From: Agrostemma githago | Taxonomy: Eukaryota; Streptophyta; Magnoliopsida; Caryophyllales; Caryophyllaceae | Direction of reading: 5' to 3' | Length of the DNA stretch: 64,000 bases | Assembly (NCBI GenBank): GCA_958450325.1 | Contig: OY288242.1 | Span: 67,326,062-67,390,061, forward strand | Shown here: positions 1 to 10,143 of the stretch, piece by piece | Numbering within the stretch: the stretch's first letter is position 1 | Layout of the letters: every line of letters begins with the position of its first letter | The notes under the pieces: model-generated | The model's database searches: none | Told to the model about the DNA's origin: nothing | The model's input: the letters and a program-made list of their open reading frames with translations, nothing else | Program-made: the position numbers and the translations under genes

Positions 1-12
1 AATGTGTTGTAC

Positions 13-1380
13 TCATAGAGCACCGTTAGTAAATAGTTCACGAACAAAATGGAATGCTAGAGCGAGATGTTTCATTCGGGAATGAAATACCGGGTTGGCA
101 GAATAGTTGGTGGCACTAAGATTGTCACAGTATATGACAGGTGGTGCTTTTATAGGAAAGTGTAGTTCCGTCAGGAGATTTTGGAGCCAAAGTAGTTCGG
201 AGGCCGTAGTGGCAACTGCACGGAATTCAGCTTCGGTAGTGGATTGGGCTATGGCCGTTTGTTTCTTGGAAGACCAAGATATAACGTTACGGCCTAGGTA
301 AGTAAGAAATCCGGTTGTGGAACGGTAGGTGTTTTTATCATTTGCCAAATCAGCATCGCTGTAGGCGTGAAGGGTTGATGGTGAGTCACGGTGTATAAGG
401 AGGCCCATGTGGGCCGTTCCTTGTAAGTATCGAAGAAGACGTTTTAGTGCGGTCCAGTGATGATCTGTGGGATGTTGCATGAATTGGGCTAGACGGTTTA
501 CAGCAAATGCTAAGTCTGGTATAGTGAACGATAAATATTGGAGACTCCCGATTATAGCACGGTAGTCGCTTTCTTTGTGAGCCGGTGAGGATTCATCTTT
601 GTGAAGTGGTGAGTCAAGTGACATAGGAGTGGGTGTGGGTTTTGCCTCAAGCATGTGGTGTCGGTGCAATAAGTCGTGTATATATTTTGATTGCGTGAGT
701 AAGATTCCCGATTTAGTTGGTGTGACTTCGACCCCTAAAAAATATGACAACGCACCAAGATCTTTGAGTGCGAATCGGGAAGCAAGTTTGGACACAAAAG
801 ACGCAACACGTGTTGGGTTTGGACCGGTGATGATGATATCATCGACATAGACTAGTAAATAAATTTTGTCATGTGGTGTCGTGGTGATAAATAAGGACGG
901 GTCGGCAATCGACCCTTTGAACCCATTCTCGAGAAGGTATTGCTTGAGGGTGTTATACCAAGCTCGAGGGGCTTGTTTTAGACCGTAGATGGCCTTGGTG
1001 AGTTTACAGACGTGGGAGGGATTGTGGGGGTCCACAAACCCGGGTGGTTGTGACATATAGACGGTTTCACTCAATTTGCCTTGAAGAAAGGCGTTGTTAA
1101 TGTCAAGTTGACGAAGTTTCCAATTATTAGTAAGAACTAAAATTAAAAGGAGTCGAACGGTAGTGGGTTTTACGACTGGACTGAATGTATCAGAGTAGTC
1201 AACACCGGGTCTTTGTAGAAAACCTTTGGCAACGAGGCGTGCCTTGTACCGGTCTATAGTATTGTCAGGTTTATATTTAATGCGGTATATCCATTTACAA
1301 CCAATAACATTAAAATGAGATTCTCGAGGGACGAGAGTCCAGGTTTTATTTTTGCACAACGCTTCATACTCAGCTAACAT
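13..1380 (-). pseudogene. copia reverse transcriptase - RNase H segment
   Basis: RNA-directed DNA polymerase plus RNase H part of the copia polyprotein, which copies element RNA to DNA inside virus-like particles. RT covers roughly residues 14-260 counted from the ATG at 1380: the first catalytic Asp is D93 in QLDINNAF and the YVDD box is 178-181. RNase H follows, with SDAD, TEAEF and YCDN motifs between about 340 and 430. The late HSRMKHLALA motif lacks the Asp usually found there. A TGA at 13-15 stands where copia elements usually have a codon followed by more RNase H sequence, probably a CGA-to-TGA deamination. The ATG is internal: the frame is open upstream and encodes the linker, so this is not a separate gene. 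Confidence 0.9.
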
Positions 1381-1550
1381 AGCATCCCGCCAATGAGGAA
1401 CAACAAGAGCTTGTTTGGTGGTGTTGGGTAATTGAGAGGGAGGTGTCAGGGTAGCTAAGTTTGCATATTTGGGGTTCGGTTTGCGGATATTGTTGGAGAG
1501 ATGAGTTGTAGGTCGGGATTGATGTGATGGTGGTTGGGTTATGTGAATGG

Positions 1551-3278
1551 TCAGATCTGGGTTTGCAGCGGCAGTGGTGGTGACCGGGTTTTTGTCGGAG
1601 ACGGTGGCCGTGAGCCTGACGGTGGCCGTGAGCCTGTCGGCGGTCGGACTGAGGGGTGGTGAGATGGTGGCCGGCCGGTCGGGGTTGTGGTCGTCGGCCG
1701 ACGAGGCAGGTGGTGGGGTGGTGGTGTCGGTTGGGGTGGTTGGGGTGGTGTTGATGATGCGGGTGGTGGTTGGGCAGTCCGCAAGTGGTGTGTCGGAGGG
1801 AGGAGGACGGCCGGCGTTGGGTAGGGTTGGGGGGTGGCAGGTGTGGCGGGGCTGGGTGGGGCTGTAGGGGTGGCGGGGCAGGTGTGGCGGGGTTGGTTGG
1901 GATTGTAGGGGATGGATAGGTTAGGTGTTATTTGGGCTTGGCCAGATTGGTTTGTTGGAGTTTGTGGGTGGGCCAAGTGAGGAAACCAAGTGGGTTGGTT
2001 TTTGTTATGTGTATGACGTGAATCAAGAGTCTGAAATGGGAAACAATTCTCAATAAATTTGACATGTCTTGATACAAAGGTTTTGTATGTGGTAGGGTCA
2101 AAACAGTAATACGCGCTTTGTGTGGGGGAATAACCTATAAAGACGCACGGGGTGGATCGTGGTTGGAGTTTGTGAGTGGTGTAGGGTCGGAGCCAGGGAT
2201 AGCATAAGCATCCGAAGCACCGAAGTTTTGTGTAGTTGGGGTTGTGACCGAAGAGTGTAAGAAATGGTGACCTATTCTTTAATGTTATTGTGGGAAGTCG
2301 GTTAATCAGGTAGACGGCTGTGGAAAAAGCATGAGGCCAAAAAGAATTCGGAAGGTGGGCGTGAGTGAGAAGAGTGAGCCTGGTTTCGACTATGTGACGG
2401 TGTCGGCGTTCGGCGTACCCATTTAATTCTGGGGTATGTGGTGGTCTAGTAAGGTGTCCTATTCCATTATTGACAAGGGTGTGAGCCATTTTAATATATT
2501 CTCCACCATTGTCGGAATAGAGTTGTAGTATTGGTTTTTTGAAAAACTTTTCAACTAGTAATTTAAAACGAGTGAATATAGTGGTAGCATCAGATTTACG
2601 TTTAATCGGGTATAACCAAACATATTTAGTAAAATGATCCACAAAAATAATATAGTATTTGAATGAATCATATGACGGTACCGGTGAGGACCAAACATCT
2701 GTAAAAATTAATTCAAGCGGAGATTTAGTAATTATAGTAGAAACGGAAAAATCCAACTTATGACTCTTGTGAATATTACAAGAGTTGCAGGTTTGACCTG
2801 CTAATTTATTGCTTGAAAAATTAAACGTAGAACTTAAATAATTAAAAACTTTAGTAGATGGATGTCCGAGACGGTGATGCCAATCCGGACCGGGTGAGAT
2901 CGTGTTGATGTAGGCGGATGGTGTAGCAGAGGGTAGCCACTCATATGCTCCCCCGATTGATGGTCCGCGGAAGACGATTTTATTCGTTTTGGAATCCTTA
3001 AGAATGAAATAAATGTCAGTAAATTCAAAAATAAGGTGGTTGTCACGACAAAGTTGTGAAACAGATAATATGTTTCTAGATATTGAAGGAACGCATAAAA
3101 CATTAGAAAAAAGGAGTTTATGATTGGTCGGAGTAGAAATATGAAACGAACCTACGTGAGAAATAGGTAGAGCCGAGCCGTCACCGATAACAAGTTCGTC
3201 ACTCCCGTCATATGGTGCATGGAGAGCGAGATTGGTGAGATCGTTGGTGACATGGTTGGTAGCACTGGTGTCTATCAA
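1551..3278 (-). pseudogene. copia protease - integrase segment
   Basis: Starts inside the protease at IDTSATNH (residues 2-9), where copia proteases normally have D-T/S-G; here Ser replaces the usual Gly. GAG-pre-integrase and the HHCC zinc finger lie at 132-171 (H135, H139, C164, C167). The integrase core acidic residues are D194, D256 and E290, with the usual spacing (34 residues between the last two). From about residue 440 the sequence becomes a long Pro/Thr/Ser-rich linker and ends at a stop near 1551. The downstream RT is in another frame, so one indel in this low-complexity stretch separates the two. The ATG at 3278 is only the first Met after an upstream break; the protein originally began in gag. 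Confidence 0.88.
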
Positions 3279-3419
3279 CCATGGTTGTGAGGAGACGGGT
3301 TGATGTGTGGTGGCTAAGTTGACTTGTGGAGGGTTTCGGTTTGACCGATTGGTAGTGGGGCCGGATCGGTTAGAGGGGAGGGTGGTGAAGGTGACGCCGG
3401 GAAAATCCGGAGCAAATCT

Positions 3420-3620
3420 ACGACACTTAGGAACTACGTGACCGACATAGTTGCATTATTGGCAACGGCCCTTGAAAGGGGCGTGATTGTTGTTGTCGGT
3501 ATCACGGTTGTTGTGTGACCGTGGGTTGTGTGGTGTAGGGTTATATTGGCGGTCTCGGTTTTGATATTGGGCCACATGAGCAGTGGCCGGAAATGGGTTA
3601 GGTTCGGTGGGTTTTGTAAT
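3420..3620 (-). pseudogene. copia gag C-terminal zinc-knuckle remnant
   Basis: Minus-strand reading contains a CCHC zinc knuckle of the form C-Q-x-C-N-x3-GH-x4-C, typical of the nucleocapsid part of copia gag, followed by an Asn/Pro-rich linker into the protease. A TAA codon lies inside the knuckle at about 3456-3458. Upstream (higher coordinates) only about 150 bp of gag remains before the sequence changes to AT-rich array DNA. Two overlapping frames look coding here, consistent with a broken reading frame. Confidence 0.7.
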
Positions 3621-3639
3621 ATTCTTAACATTAAGTCTT

Positions 3640-5420
3640 AAAAAGTCTCTTAATAAGACTACAAACTTAAGTAAAAATAATCTCACATCGAAAAATTATA
3701 ATAAGGTGATGAAACTTTATATTATAATAACATTCCGCACTAATCATGTGCTCTTATATATTAACCAAAAATCTCCCACATTCGAAAAATTATAGAGTTT
3801 CATCAAACATAAATCTTTTGAGTCTTAATAAAGTTGTTAAGACTATACACTTAAATAAAAAATTATAATAAGGTGATGGTATTCTATATTATGAATAAAA
3901 CTAATAAAAAATTTCCTTACACATCTGTAATTCCCGTACATCGATCTACTAAATAAGAGTAATCATTATTTTTAAATATCAACCAACAAAAAACTTTTGT
4001 TTTTTTTTTAAAAACTATGATGGAATTCTATATCATTGTTTTTTAAAATTATGATGATGTCATGAATTTGTAGTCTTATTTTTAAAAAATTATTGACTTT
4101 AAATGTCTTAATAAGACTACAAACTTAAAATCATTCCACATCGAAACAATTAAAATAAATTACGGTGATGATTCTATATTATAAATAAGACTACAAATTT
4201 AGTTAAATTATCCCACATCGACAAATTATAATAAGGTGATGGATTTTTATATTATAAATAAGACTAATTATTTGTTCTTAGATATCAATCAAAATTTTTG
4301 AGTCTTAAAAAACTCTTAAGACTATAAACTTAAGTAATTATTCCACATCGAAAAATTATAACCCTCTCTGTTGAGTCTTAAAACACTCTTAATGCTATAA
4401 AATTAAATAAATTATCTCACATCAAAAAATTATACTCACTTCGGTCACTATTTTTTGCCTCATTTCATTAAAACACTCCTTCACAAATATTAAGGTAATA
4501 GAGAAAAAAATAGTGAACGAAAAGAGTATATTAATAAAACGAACTTAAGGTGATGGAATTCTATTATATAAATAAAAGTAACAATTTCTCCAAACTAGGA
4601 CGAGGTGATGAAATTCTATATTATAAATAAGACTAATCATTCGTCCTTAGACATCAACAAAAAACTTTTCAGTCTTACAAAAAGTTCTTAATAAGACTAC
4701 AAATAAATTAAAGTTAAATTAGATTATCACATATCGAAAAAAAATAATGAGGTGATAGAATTCTATGTAATCTTTCGTTCTTAGATATTAACCAACAGTC
4801 TTTTGAGACTAAAAAAAGTTCCTAAGACTAAGATTATATAGTTAAAGTATAATTATCCTACGTCAAAAAATTAAGAAAGGTTGATGGAATTCTATATATT
4901 ATAAATAAGTGTAATTATTCGTCTATAAATAAAAGTTCCTAATTAGACTATATCTAAACTTAAATAAACTTAAGTAAAATTATCGCACATCGAAAAATTA
5001 TAATAAGGTGAATTTTTTTATCATATAAATAAGAGTAATCATTTATCCAAAATATATAGTAAGATGATCAAATTCGATTATATAAATAAAGAGTAATCGT
5101 TTGTCCTTTAACTTAAATATAAAAACAAACTCTTTTAAGTCTTAAAAATAGCTCTTAAAATTATAAACTTAATTAAGTAAATTATACCACATCGAAAAAT
5201 TATGATGAGATGATGAAATTCTATATAGAGTTATGTTTCGGTTTTAAATATCAACCAACAATCTTTTGAGTCTTAAAAAGCTTTTAGAAAGACTAAAAAC
5301 CTAAAATTATCCCACATCGCAAAAATTAAAATAAGGTGATGAAATTTTATATTATAAATAAGAACAATCATGTGTTCTTTTGAGTTTTAAAATAAGACTA
5401 TAAACTTAGCTGAAATTAAG
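3640..5420 (+). repeat. Diverged tandem array with snRNA-promoter-like units
   Basis: About a dozen imperfect head-to-tail units, roughly 100-200 bp each. A typical unit reads: CCCACATCG-like box, about 32 bp with AATTATAATAAGGTGATG, a TATA block (TATATTATAAATA), then a body with ATATCAACCAACAA and an AGTCTTAA...TTAAGACT hairpin, then AAACTTAAGTAAA before the next CCCACATCG. Boxes are visible near 3681, 3775, 4134, 4211, 4341, 4415, 4856, 4983, 5185 and 5310. There is no coding potential. The first box matches the plant U-snRNA upstream sequence element (RTCCCACATCG); see findings. The array may be internal sequence of a Helitron whose 3' end lies at 5553. Confidence 0.8.
4435..4526. mobile_element. 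Small Stowaway-like MITE
   Basis: A 92-bp element flanked by TA on both sides (4433-4434 and 4527-4528). Its ends are inverted: the left begins CTCACTTCGGTCACTATTTT and the complement of the right begins CTCTTTTCGTTCACTATTTT. The CTC(C/A)...start, TA target duplication and small size fit the Tc1/mariner Stowaway family. It interrupts one unit of the surrounding array between the AATTATA and GGTGATG blocks. Confidence 0.75.
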
Positions 5421-5525
5421 TTTGATTAGTAATATAATGTGATCATCTTATTTATTGTAATGACATAATTTGATTAAATTTTTTATTTAACGAATGTACA
5501 TGATCAATGTAATTAATCCAACTAA

Positions 5526-5553
5526 CTCGTGCAACGCACGGGATTTAATCTAG
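5526..5553 (+). mobile_element. Helitron 3' terminus
   Basis: A short hairpin (stem CGTGC, loop AAC, stem GCACG, extendable by a C-G and a wobble pair) is followed nine bases later by CTAG and then T. Helitrons end in CTRR, have a hairpin 10-12 bp before the end, and insert between A and T. The GTGCAACGCACGGG context is common in plant Helitrons. I could not identify the 5' TC end; the array at 3640-5420 may be its interior. Confidence 0.65.
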
Positions 5554-5559
5554 TACAAT

Positions 5560-6639
5560 AAATACTAGGAAATATATTCCGATACCGAGAATATACTCTA
5601 GTTTATTCCACTACCCCCTAAAGTTGAAGCATGGAGATCAACGATGCCTAGCTTGGAAAGAAGAAAGTGAACTCCATGGATCCTTAGGTTCAACTTTGGT
5701 TAAAATATCATCAGCTAGCTACTCATTAGTGGAAACGTAAGATCGAGTCACCAATCCATCAACGATAGCATCACACAGGAAGTCACATTCAATTTGAATG
5801 TGTATAGTGATTTCATAATAATCATGATTTTGAGAGATATGGATAGAGAATTCATCATCACAAAACAAGGAGATAAGGCATGATACAGAAATGTCAAAAC
5901 TGAGAAGCAACCCCTGAGCCGTTTAGCTTATAAACGAGAGCAACCATAGAACAATACTTAACTTAAGTCGAGAAATAGACATTATGTTGCTTTTAGTTTT
6001 CCACAAAATTGGGGAACCCCAAGAAATTAAAACAAGCCAACTCACGACAGAGCGACGAGGAAGATGACAATAAGCCAATCCGAATTACACCAATTAACCT
6101 GGGATGTCCAGGCTACCGTTAGCGCGCATCAATTATTATCCCTGACCAAGAAAACCTGTCAAATAAATATTTAATAACCAGCAAAGCAACATCCATATCT
6201 TCTTGACACGGCTCAGTCATAAATTCAGACATTATATGAAAATCATAAGATAAATCAGGACGAGTACCAATAATAAAAAGATACATTAATTGACCGACAA
6301 GCGACGAGGGAAGTGTTCGGGATCCTCAACCAGTCGCCCAAAGGCCGAACCCAAAAGATGGTTTTGTTGAACAACGGTTAGCACCAGGTGGGCCTCAATA
6401 TCACCCGCTGCGATAATAATATCCAAGGCATATTTAGACAGACTTAAAATTAACACATCTGTACTCCGAGCTACGTACCTCAATACCAAGGCCATGAAAA
6501 AGGACCCATATCCTTCATAGAAAAGTAACGTTCCAGACGAGTTATTACCTGCAATGGCCAAATCGTACGCATAGACAAGAACATGGAGACGGATATCCTC
6601 ACGAAAATAACGCAACAAGGAGTAATCGTAGAAAGAGTC
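5560..6639 (-). pseudogene. Decayed copia RT - RNase H
   Basis: Minus-strand fragments in several frames resemble a copia polyprotein. From 6639 downwards one reads the end of an RT: FREDIRLHVLVYAYDLAIAG (YAYD where YVDD is expected), then VARSTDVLILSLSKYALDII and a QQNHLLGSAFGRLVEDPEHF stretch. Near 5720-5900 the RNase H tail appears, IQIECDFLCDAI followed by YVSTNE, then a degraded copy of the usual LADILTK end. Many stops and frameshifts make it non-functional. It is a different copy from the copia element at 1-3618, being much more degraded. The hAT element at 6648 interrupts its upstream part. Confidence 0.75.
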
Positions 6640-6647
6640 AATAACAC

Positions 6648-7508
6648 TAGGGGTGAGCAGAGAAATCCGATACGGTTTTATTATCCGTATATGATACGGT
6701 ATACGGTTGCAATTATACGGATTTTCGTATATCCGATACGAATATCCGGATATCCGATGCGGTTTTTCATAAAACCGTAGCGGATACGTATCAGCAAAAT
6801 TGAAAACCGGATATCCAGTTTCCGATCCGATTTTCAAAAAATACAAAAAAATAAAATAAACAAACTGTAATACTAAAACTAAATGACTTAATGGATTAAA
6901 AACAAAAAAGCCCAACACTTTCACTCTCTCATTCAACCACAACACCACTCTCAGTCTCTCACATTCAGTCTGTCACTACGTGATGTTTCAGGCTGTCGTT
7001 TCATGTTTCATGCTCATTAAGGTTGATTCTTTGTTTGATTGTTCACTACTTCGTTTGTCTATCAATTGGTGTTGTTTTTGGTTGATTTGTGTGGAAAAGA
7101 TTTGATCTTCAAACTTCTTGTTCGAAGAAAGCAGGCTGTTTGCCTATAACTCTATTATCGGAGAATTATTTATCGTATTCGACTATTCAGGGTGATTGTG
7201 ATAATTAAATTATTTTTAGATATTTTTCTTGTTTATTTACATATTATTTTTGTATAACAATTAACGCAACGTTCGTTACGACCTTAAAATAAAAAATCGG
7301 ATTATGTGCACTTAAAGAAAAATTTAAAATAAAAGAAACCTCAAAACCGGATACCGAATACCGAATATCCGGAAAAACTGGATATCCGAAAACTGGATAT
7401 CCAGTTTAATTCGGATCGGATCAGGATAGTAAAATTTCAGAATTTAAAAACCGGATATTTGATCCGGTTTCGCAAACCGGATCGGATATCCGATTTTGCT
7501 CACCCCTA
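6648..7508. mobile_element. Non-autonomous hAT element
   Basis: An 861-bp element with terminal inverted repeats TAGGGGTGAGCA at both ends and a perfect 8-bp target duplication AATAACAC (6640-6647 and 7509-7516), diagnostic of the hAT superfamily. Subterminal regions are dense in repeats of CCGGATATCC / CCGATACGG-type words in both orientations, as usual for transposase-binding regions. The middle holds about 300 bp of GT-rich leader-like sequence but no transposase frame. It sits in decayed copia sequence. Confidence 0.93.
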
Positions 7509-7516
7509 AATAACAC

Positions 7517-8755
7517 CCAGCCCAAACCTCGAATTGTAAATGCTAGCCGAGGTAGCTCGCCAGTGTATACTAGCCCCACAAACCAATTAATATGAGGTGT
7601 TTGGTGAGCGGAATCGTATGCTCCCAAAGATAGATAATTAACTTCTATTATCTTTAACAATATAGTCGAGGTAGGTCGGGTGTCGAATACACAGGGAAGG
7701 TGATGTAAGTAATGTGTAATTAATTATAAAATAACGTAACAAGAATAAGGGGGTTTTGAGATTGGATTGTCTAACACCTAAAACAACGAGAATAAAATAA
7801 CTAATAATGGTGAATTCGGATGATTAAGAGGCTCGACTCAAAGAAATCCACTAACTAACTAAACAATTGATCATCGACTACTAACCCTAATTTAATTCTT
7901 GAGTATTCTACTGTGAAACTAAAAGTTCAAATTGTTCCATAGATACTATTATTTAGGTCAAAACACGATACTAAGCAACCTAATTACAGAACAACCTAAA
8001 TCCACGTGTCTTGATTTAATTCAATAATAGCATGAACGATATGAACAAATCAATCGAAATAACGACCTTTAACACATACGGTTATTAGTTCAAATTATAC
8101 GTTATTCCCCCTTTACCTAATTACAATGAAACACATACAATTAATTAGGTATAAAGGTTGAAACTTTATCTAGTATATTGAACAATTATGGATTCAAACA
8201 CAAAGAATTGAAATAAGTTGAAGATTGACATAATCTATTGGCAAAAAAGATTAAACAAACAACAATAAATTAGCACAAGGAATAAGCAATATTCAAACTA
8301 AGTAATTAAATAAAGGATTAAGAAAACTCTTACAATCAATTAACCAGTAGCTTCAAATCCTTGATTCGAGAAGAAAGAATTAGTTACACATAATTGTGAC
8401 GTTTCTTGCTAGGAATAATAATTAGGGTTATTCTCTTCTATGATAACAATAACATTATGATAGTAATGAACGGAATACTCCTAATGCTGATAGTCTTAAT
8501 CTAATAATAAAAGGAAAGTAATACAATAATAATATAGTAATAACCCGACATGGAATTCAAAAAAGTTATGTCTTCAATTCCCGAGTTGCGCTTTGACGTT
8601 TCACTTGGGTTTAGTTGGGGTCGTTCTTCACACTCTTCATCTTGGGCCCAAATCACACATCAAGGAATTAAGAGTTCTTAAAACCCTCTTTTCTTCATTA
8701 GAGCACAATCAATACATATACATATACATACATTATACATACATACACATCATAT
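7517..8755. other. AT-rich intergenic DNA, no gene seen
   Basis: No reading frame of interest on either strand. The first 110 bp could be further copia remnant, but the match is weak. The stretch around 7670-7700 (GTCGAGGTAGGTCGGGTGTCG... CACAGGG) resembles untranslated leader sequence seen in some plant gypsy elements; I cannot confirm that. Ends in short CATA-type microsatellite sequence near 8710-8755. Confidence 0.5.
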
Positions 8756-8762
8756 GATATGA

Positions 8763-9051
8763 TAGTAATCGTTCGTCTTAAATATCAACCAACAATATTT
8801 TGAGTCTTAAAAAAAGATTACAAGATTAAAAACTTGAGTAAATTATCCTACATCGAAAATTTAAGATGGAGTGGTGAAATTCTCTATTATAAATAAGAGT
8901 AGTCATTCGTCAAATTATGATTTCATGAAAATCTATATTATAAAACTAAATTTCATATTATTTTCTTGAAAAAAAGTGATGAACTTATTACGCACTCCAT
9001 AAAAGTAGTAAAATTATCTCACATCAAAAAATTATAATAAGTTGATGAAAT

Positions 9052-9053
<2 letters not shown>
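8763..9053 (+). repeat. Further copies of the 3.6-5.4 kb array unit
   Basis: Two degenerate units of the same family. One has TCCTACATCG at 8846-8855 with TATAAATA starting 32 bp after it, preceded by an AGTCTTAAAAA block and AACTTGAGTAAATT. A second has TCTCACATCA near 9017 followed by AATTATAATAAGTTGATG, after which the (TA)n tract begins. The flanks of the Tat insertion therefore belong to the array family. Confidence 0.75.

Positions 9054-9102
<49 letters not shown>
9054..9102. repeat. (TA)n microsatellite, left half
   Basis: About 49 bp of alternating TA. It resumes at 31621, on the far side of the gypsy element, showing that the element inserted into a TA microsatellite. Confidence 0.95.
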
Positions 9103-9106
<4 letters not shown>

Positions 9107-9789
9107 CCGATACTGGAATCAATTAACCCGACTCGGAATTCAGGTTTGTGATGTTCAATGTTGCTTTGAGTGATGATTGGACAACCTTGCTAACTTCTCC
9201 TTTTTCTTACTCCACTAGTCGGACCTTCCCGGCGGAGTGAGCCTGCTCCCTGCACACAGAACGCACAGGGCCTCGGAGATTGTCCGAGGGAACCCCCTCC
9301 GATGCCTAAGTCAGTCCGTGAATGCCTTAATGAACCTAGCTCGTGAGGAGCTAGATGGCGTTTTTTGGAGTGAGAATCTAGAGAGAGAAAATCCAACCCC
9401 TTTCTTGTGGGAAATTGAAGAGTATTTATACCTTCCCACAAGAGAGGGAAGTAGAAGGAGGATGGGTGGATGAGGAGGTGACAAGTGGCTTCACCTCATC
9501 CACCCATTCTCATTTACCTTAGGCGAAATGACGAGGAGGTCCCTTGGTGGTCCCTGCCCTGCCTGCGGAGATTTCCCCCAGAGGACAGGCGGGTAGGGGT
9601 TATGTGAAGGCTGGGTTTGAGCAGGCCGCATCGCCCTTCGGGGTAGGCGGTCGTCTGAAGTCTCCAGCGGGTTCTCTTTTTAGTGACTTTGCTCTGATTG
9701 TCTGCCGGGTTGGTTACTTGGCTCCTTGGGTGGAGTCTTCTGGGGGCCTGCTTAGCAGGCGGCCCGGAGCAGGCTACCGACCCTCATCA
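9103..9789 (-). repeat. Tat element 3' LTR
   Basis: Same length as the copy at 30934-31620. Abuts the TA microsatellite at its left edge. On the minus strand the bases just before it (9790 upward) contain GCGAGGACAAT and, slightly further, a G-rich run; the polypurine tract is therefore weakly defined. Confidence 0.95.
9423..9430 (-). promoter_or_regulatory. TATA box in Tat 3' LTR
   Basis: TATAAATA on the minus strand in the context GAAGGTATAAATACTCTTC, placed inside the LTR as expected for a Pol II promoter at the U3/R border. The same motif is kept in the 5' LTR. Confidence 0.7.
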
Positions 9790-10074
9790 ATTGTCCTCGC
9801 AAGCTGGGGGGAAGCAAGGCTTCCCTCCGGCTGGCGACTTTTGCTAAGATGGAGGGAGGTTGACTTGTTTTTGGCTTCACTGCTGCATTTAATGCGTTTG
9901 TATCTTCTCAAGGAAAGAAGCGTTAATTGCATTGGGTATGCAAAGAGTTGAGATATCTTTTAGCAATGATTACCCCTCATGCTTGGTGGATTTTCGGGTA
10001 GTGTGAGGGCTTCACGATTGGTGGCATTCCCTGCCAGGATGGTTGGGATGCCATTTAATGCTTCATTTCCCTTG

Positions 10075-10082
10075 TATAAATT
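10075..10082 (+). promoter_or_regulatory. TATA box ahead of the antisense basic/acidic ORF
   Basis: TATAAATT lies 69 bp before the ATG at 10144, leaving room for a leader of about 35-40 nt. The leader is pyrimidine-rich. This is the only TATA-like motif close upstream of this ORF. Confidence 0.5.
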
Positions 10083-10143
10083 CTGGCTCTCTTTGCCATT
10101 TCGATAATTCATCCTCAATTCTTCCACTTTTCTTTGTTGAATT

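Larger units (their letters stand above)
1..3618 (-). mobile_element. Ty1/copia LTR retrotransposon, truncated at both ends in view
   Basis: Minus-strand copia polyprotein in the order gag zinc knuckle, protease, integrase, reverse transcriptase, RNase H, which is the Pseudoviridae-type order (integrase before RT). The 3' end and 3' LTR lie left of the window. At about 3618 the gag coding sequence stops abruptly and AT-rich array DNA begins, so the 5' LTR and most of gag are missing. The reading frame has one in-frame stop in the zinc knuckle, one frame change in the proline-rich linker between integrase and RT, and one stop in the RNase H tail; otherwise it is well preserved, suggesting a fairly recent element. 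The truncation point could be a deletion or replacement junction; I saw no target-site duplication. Confidence 0.9.

Noticed and set aside
1547..1867. Val/Gly-rich plus-strand frame
   Set aside because: Complement of the proline-rich copia integrase-RT linker.
3640..5420. Known U1-U6 snRNA genes in the array
   Set aside because: No U-snRNA body sequence follows the promoter-like boxes, so no RNA gene is annotated, only the repeat.
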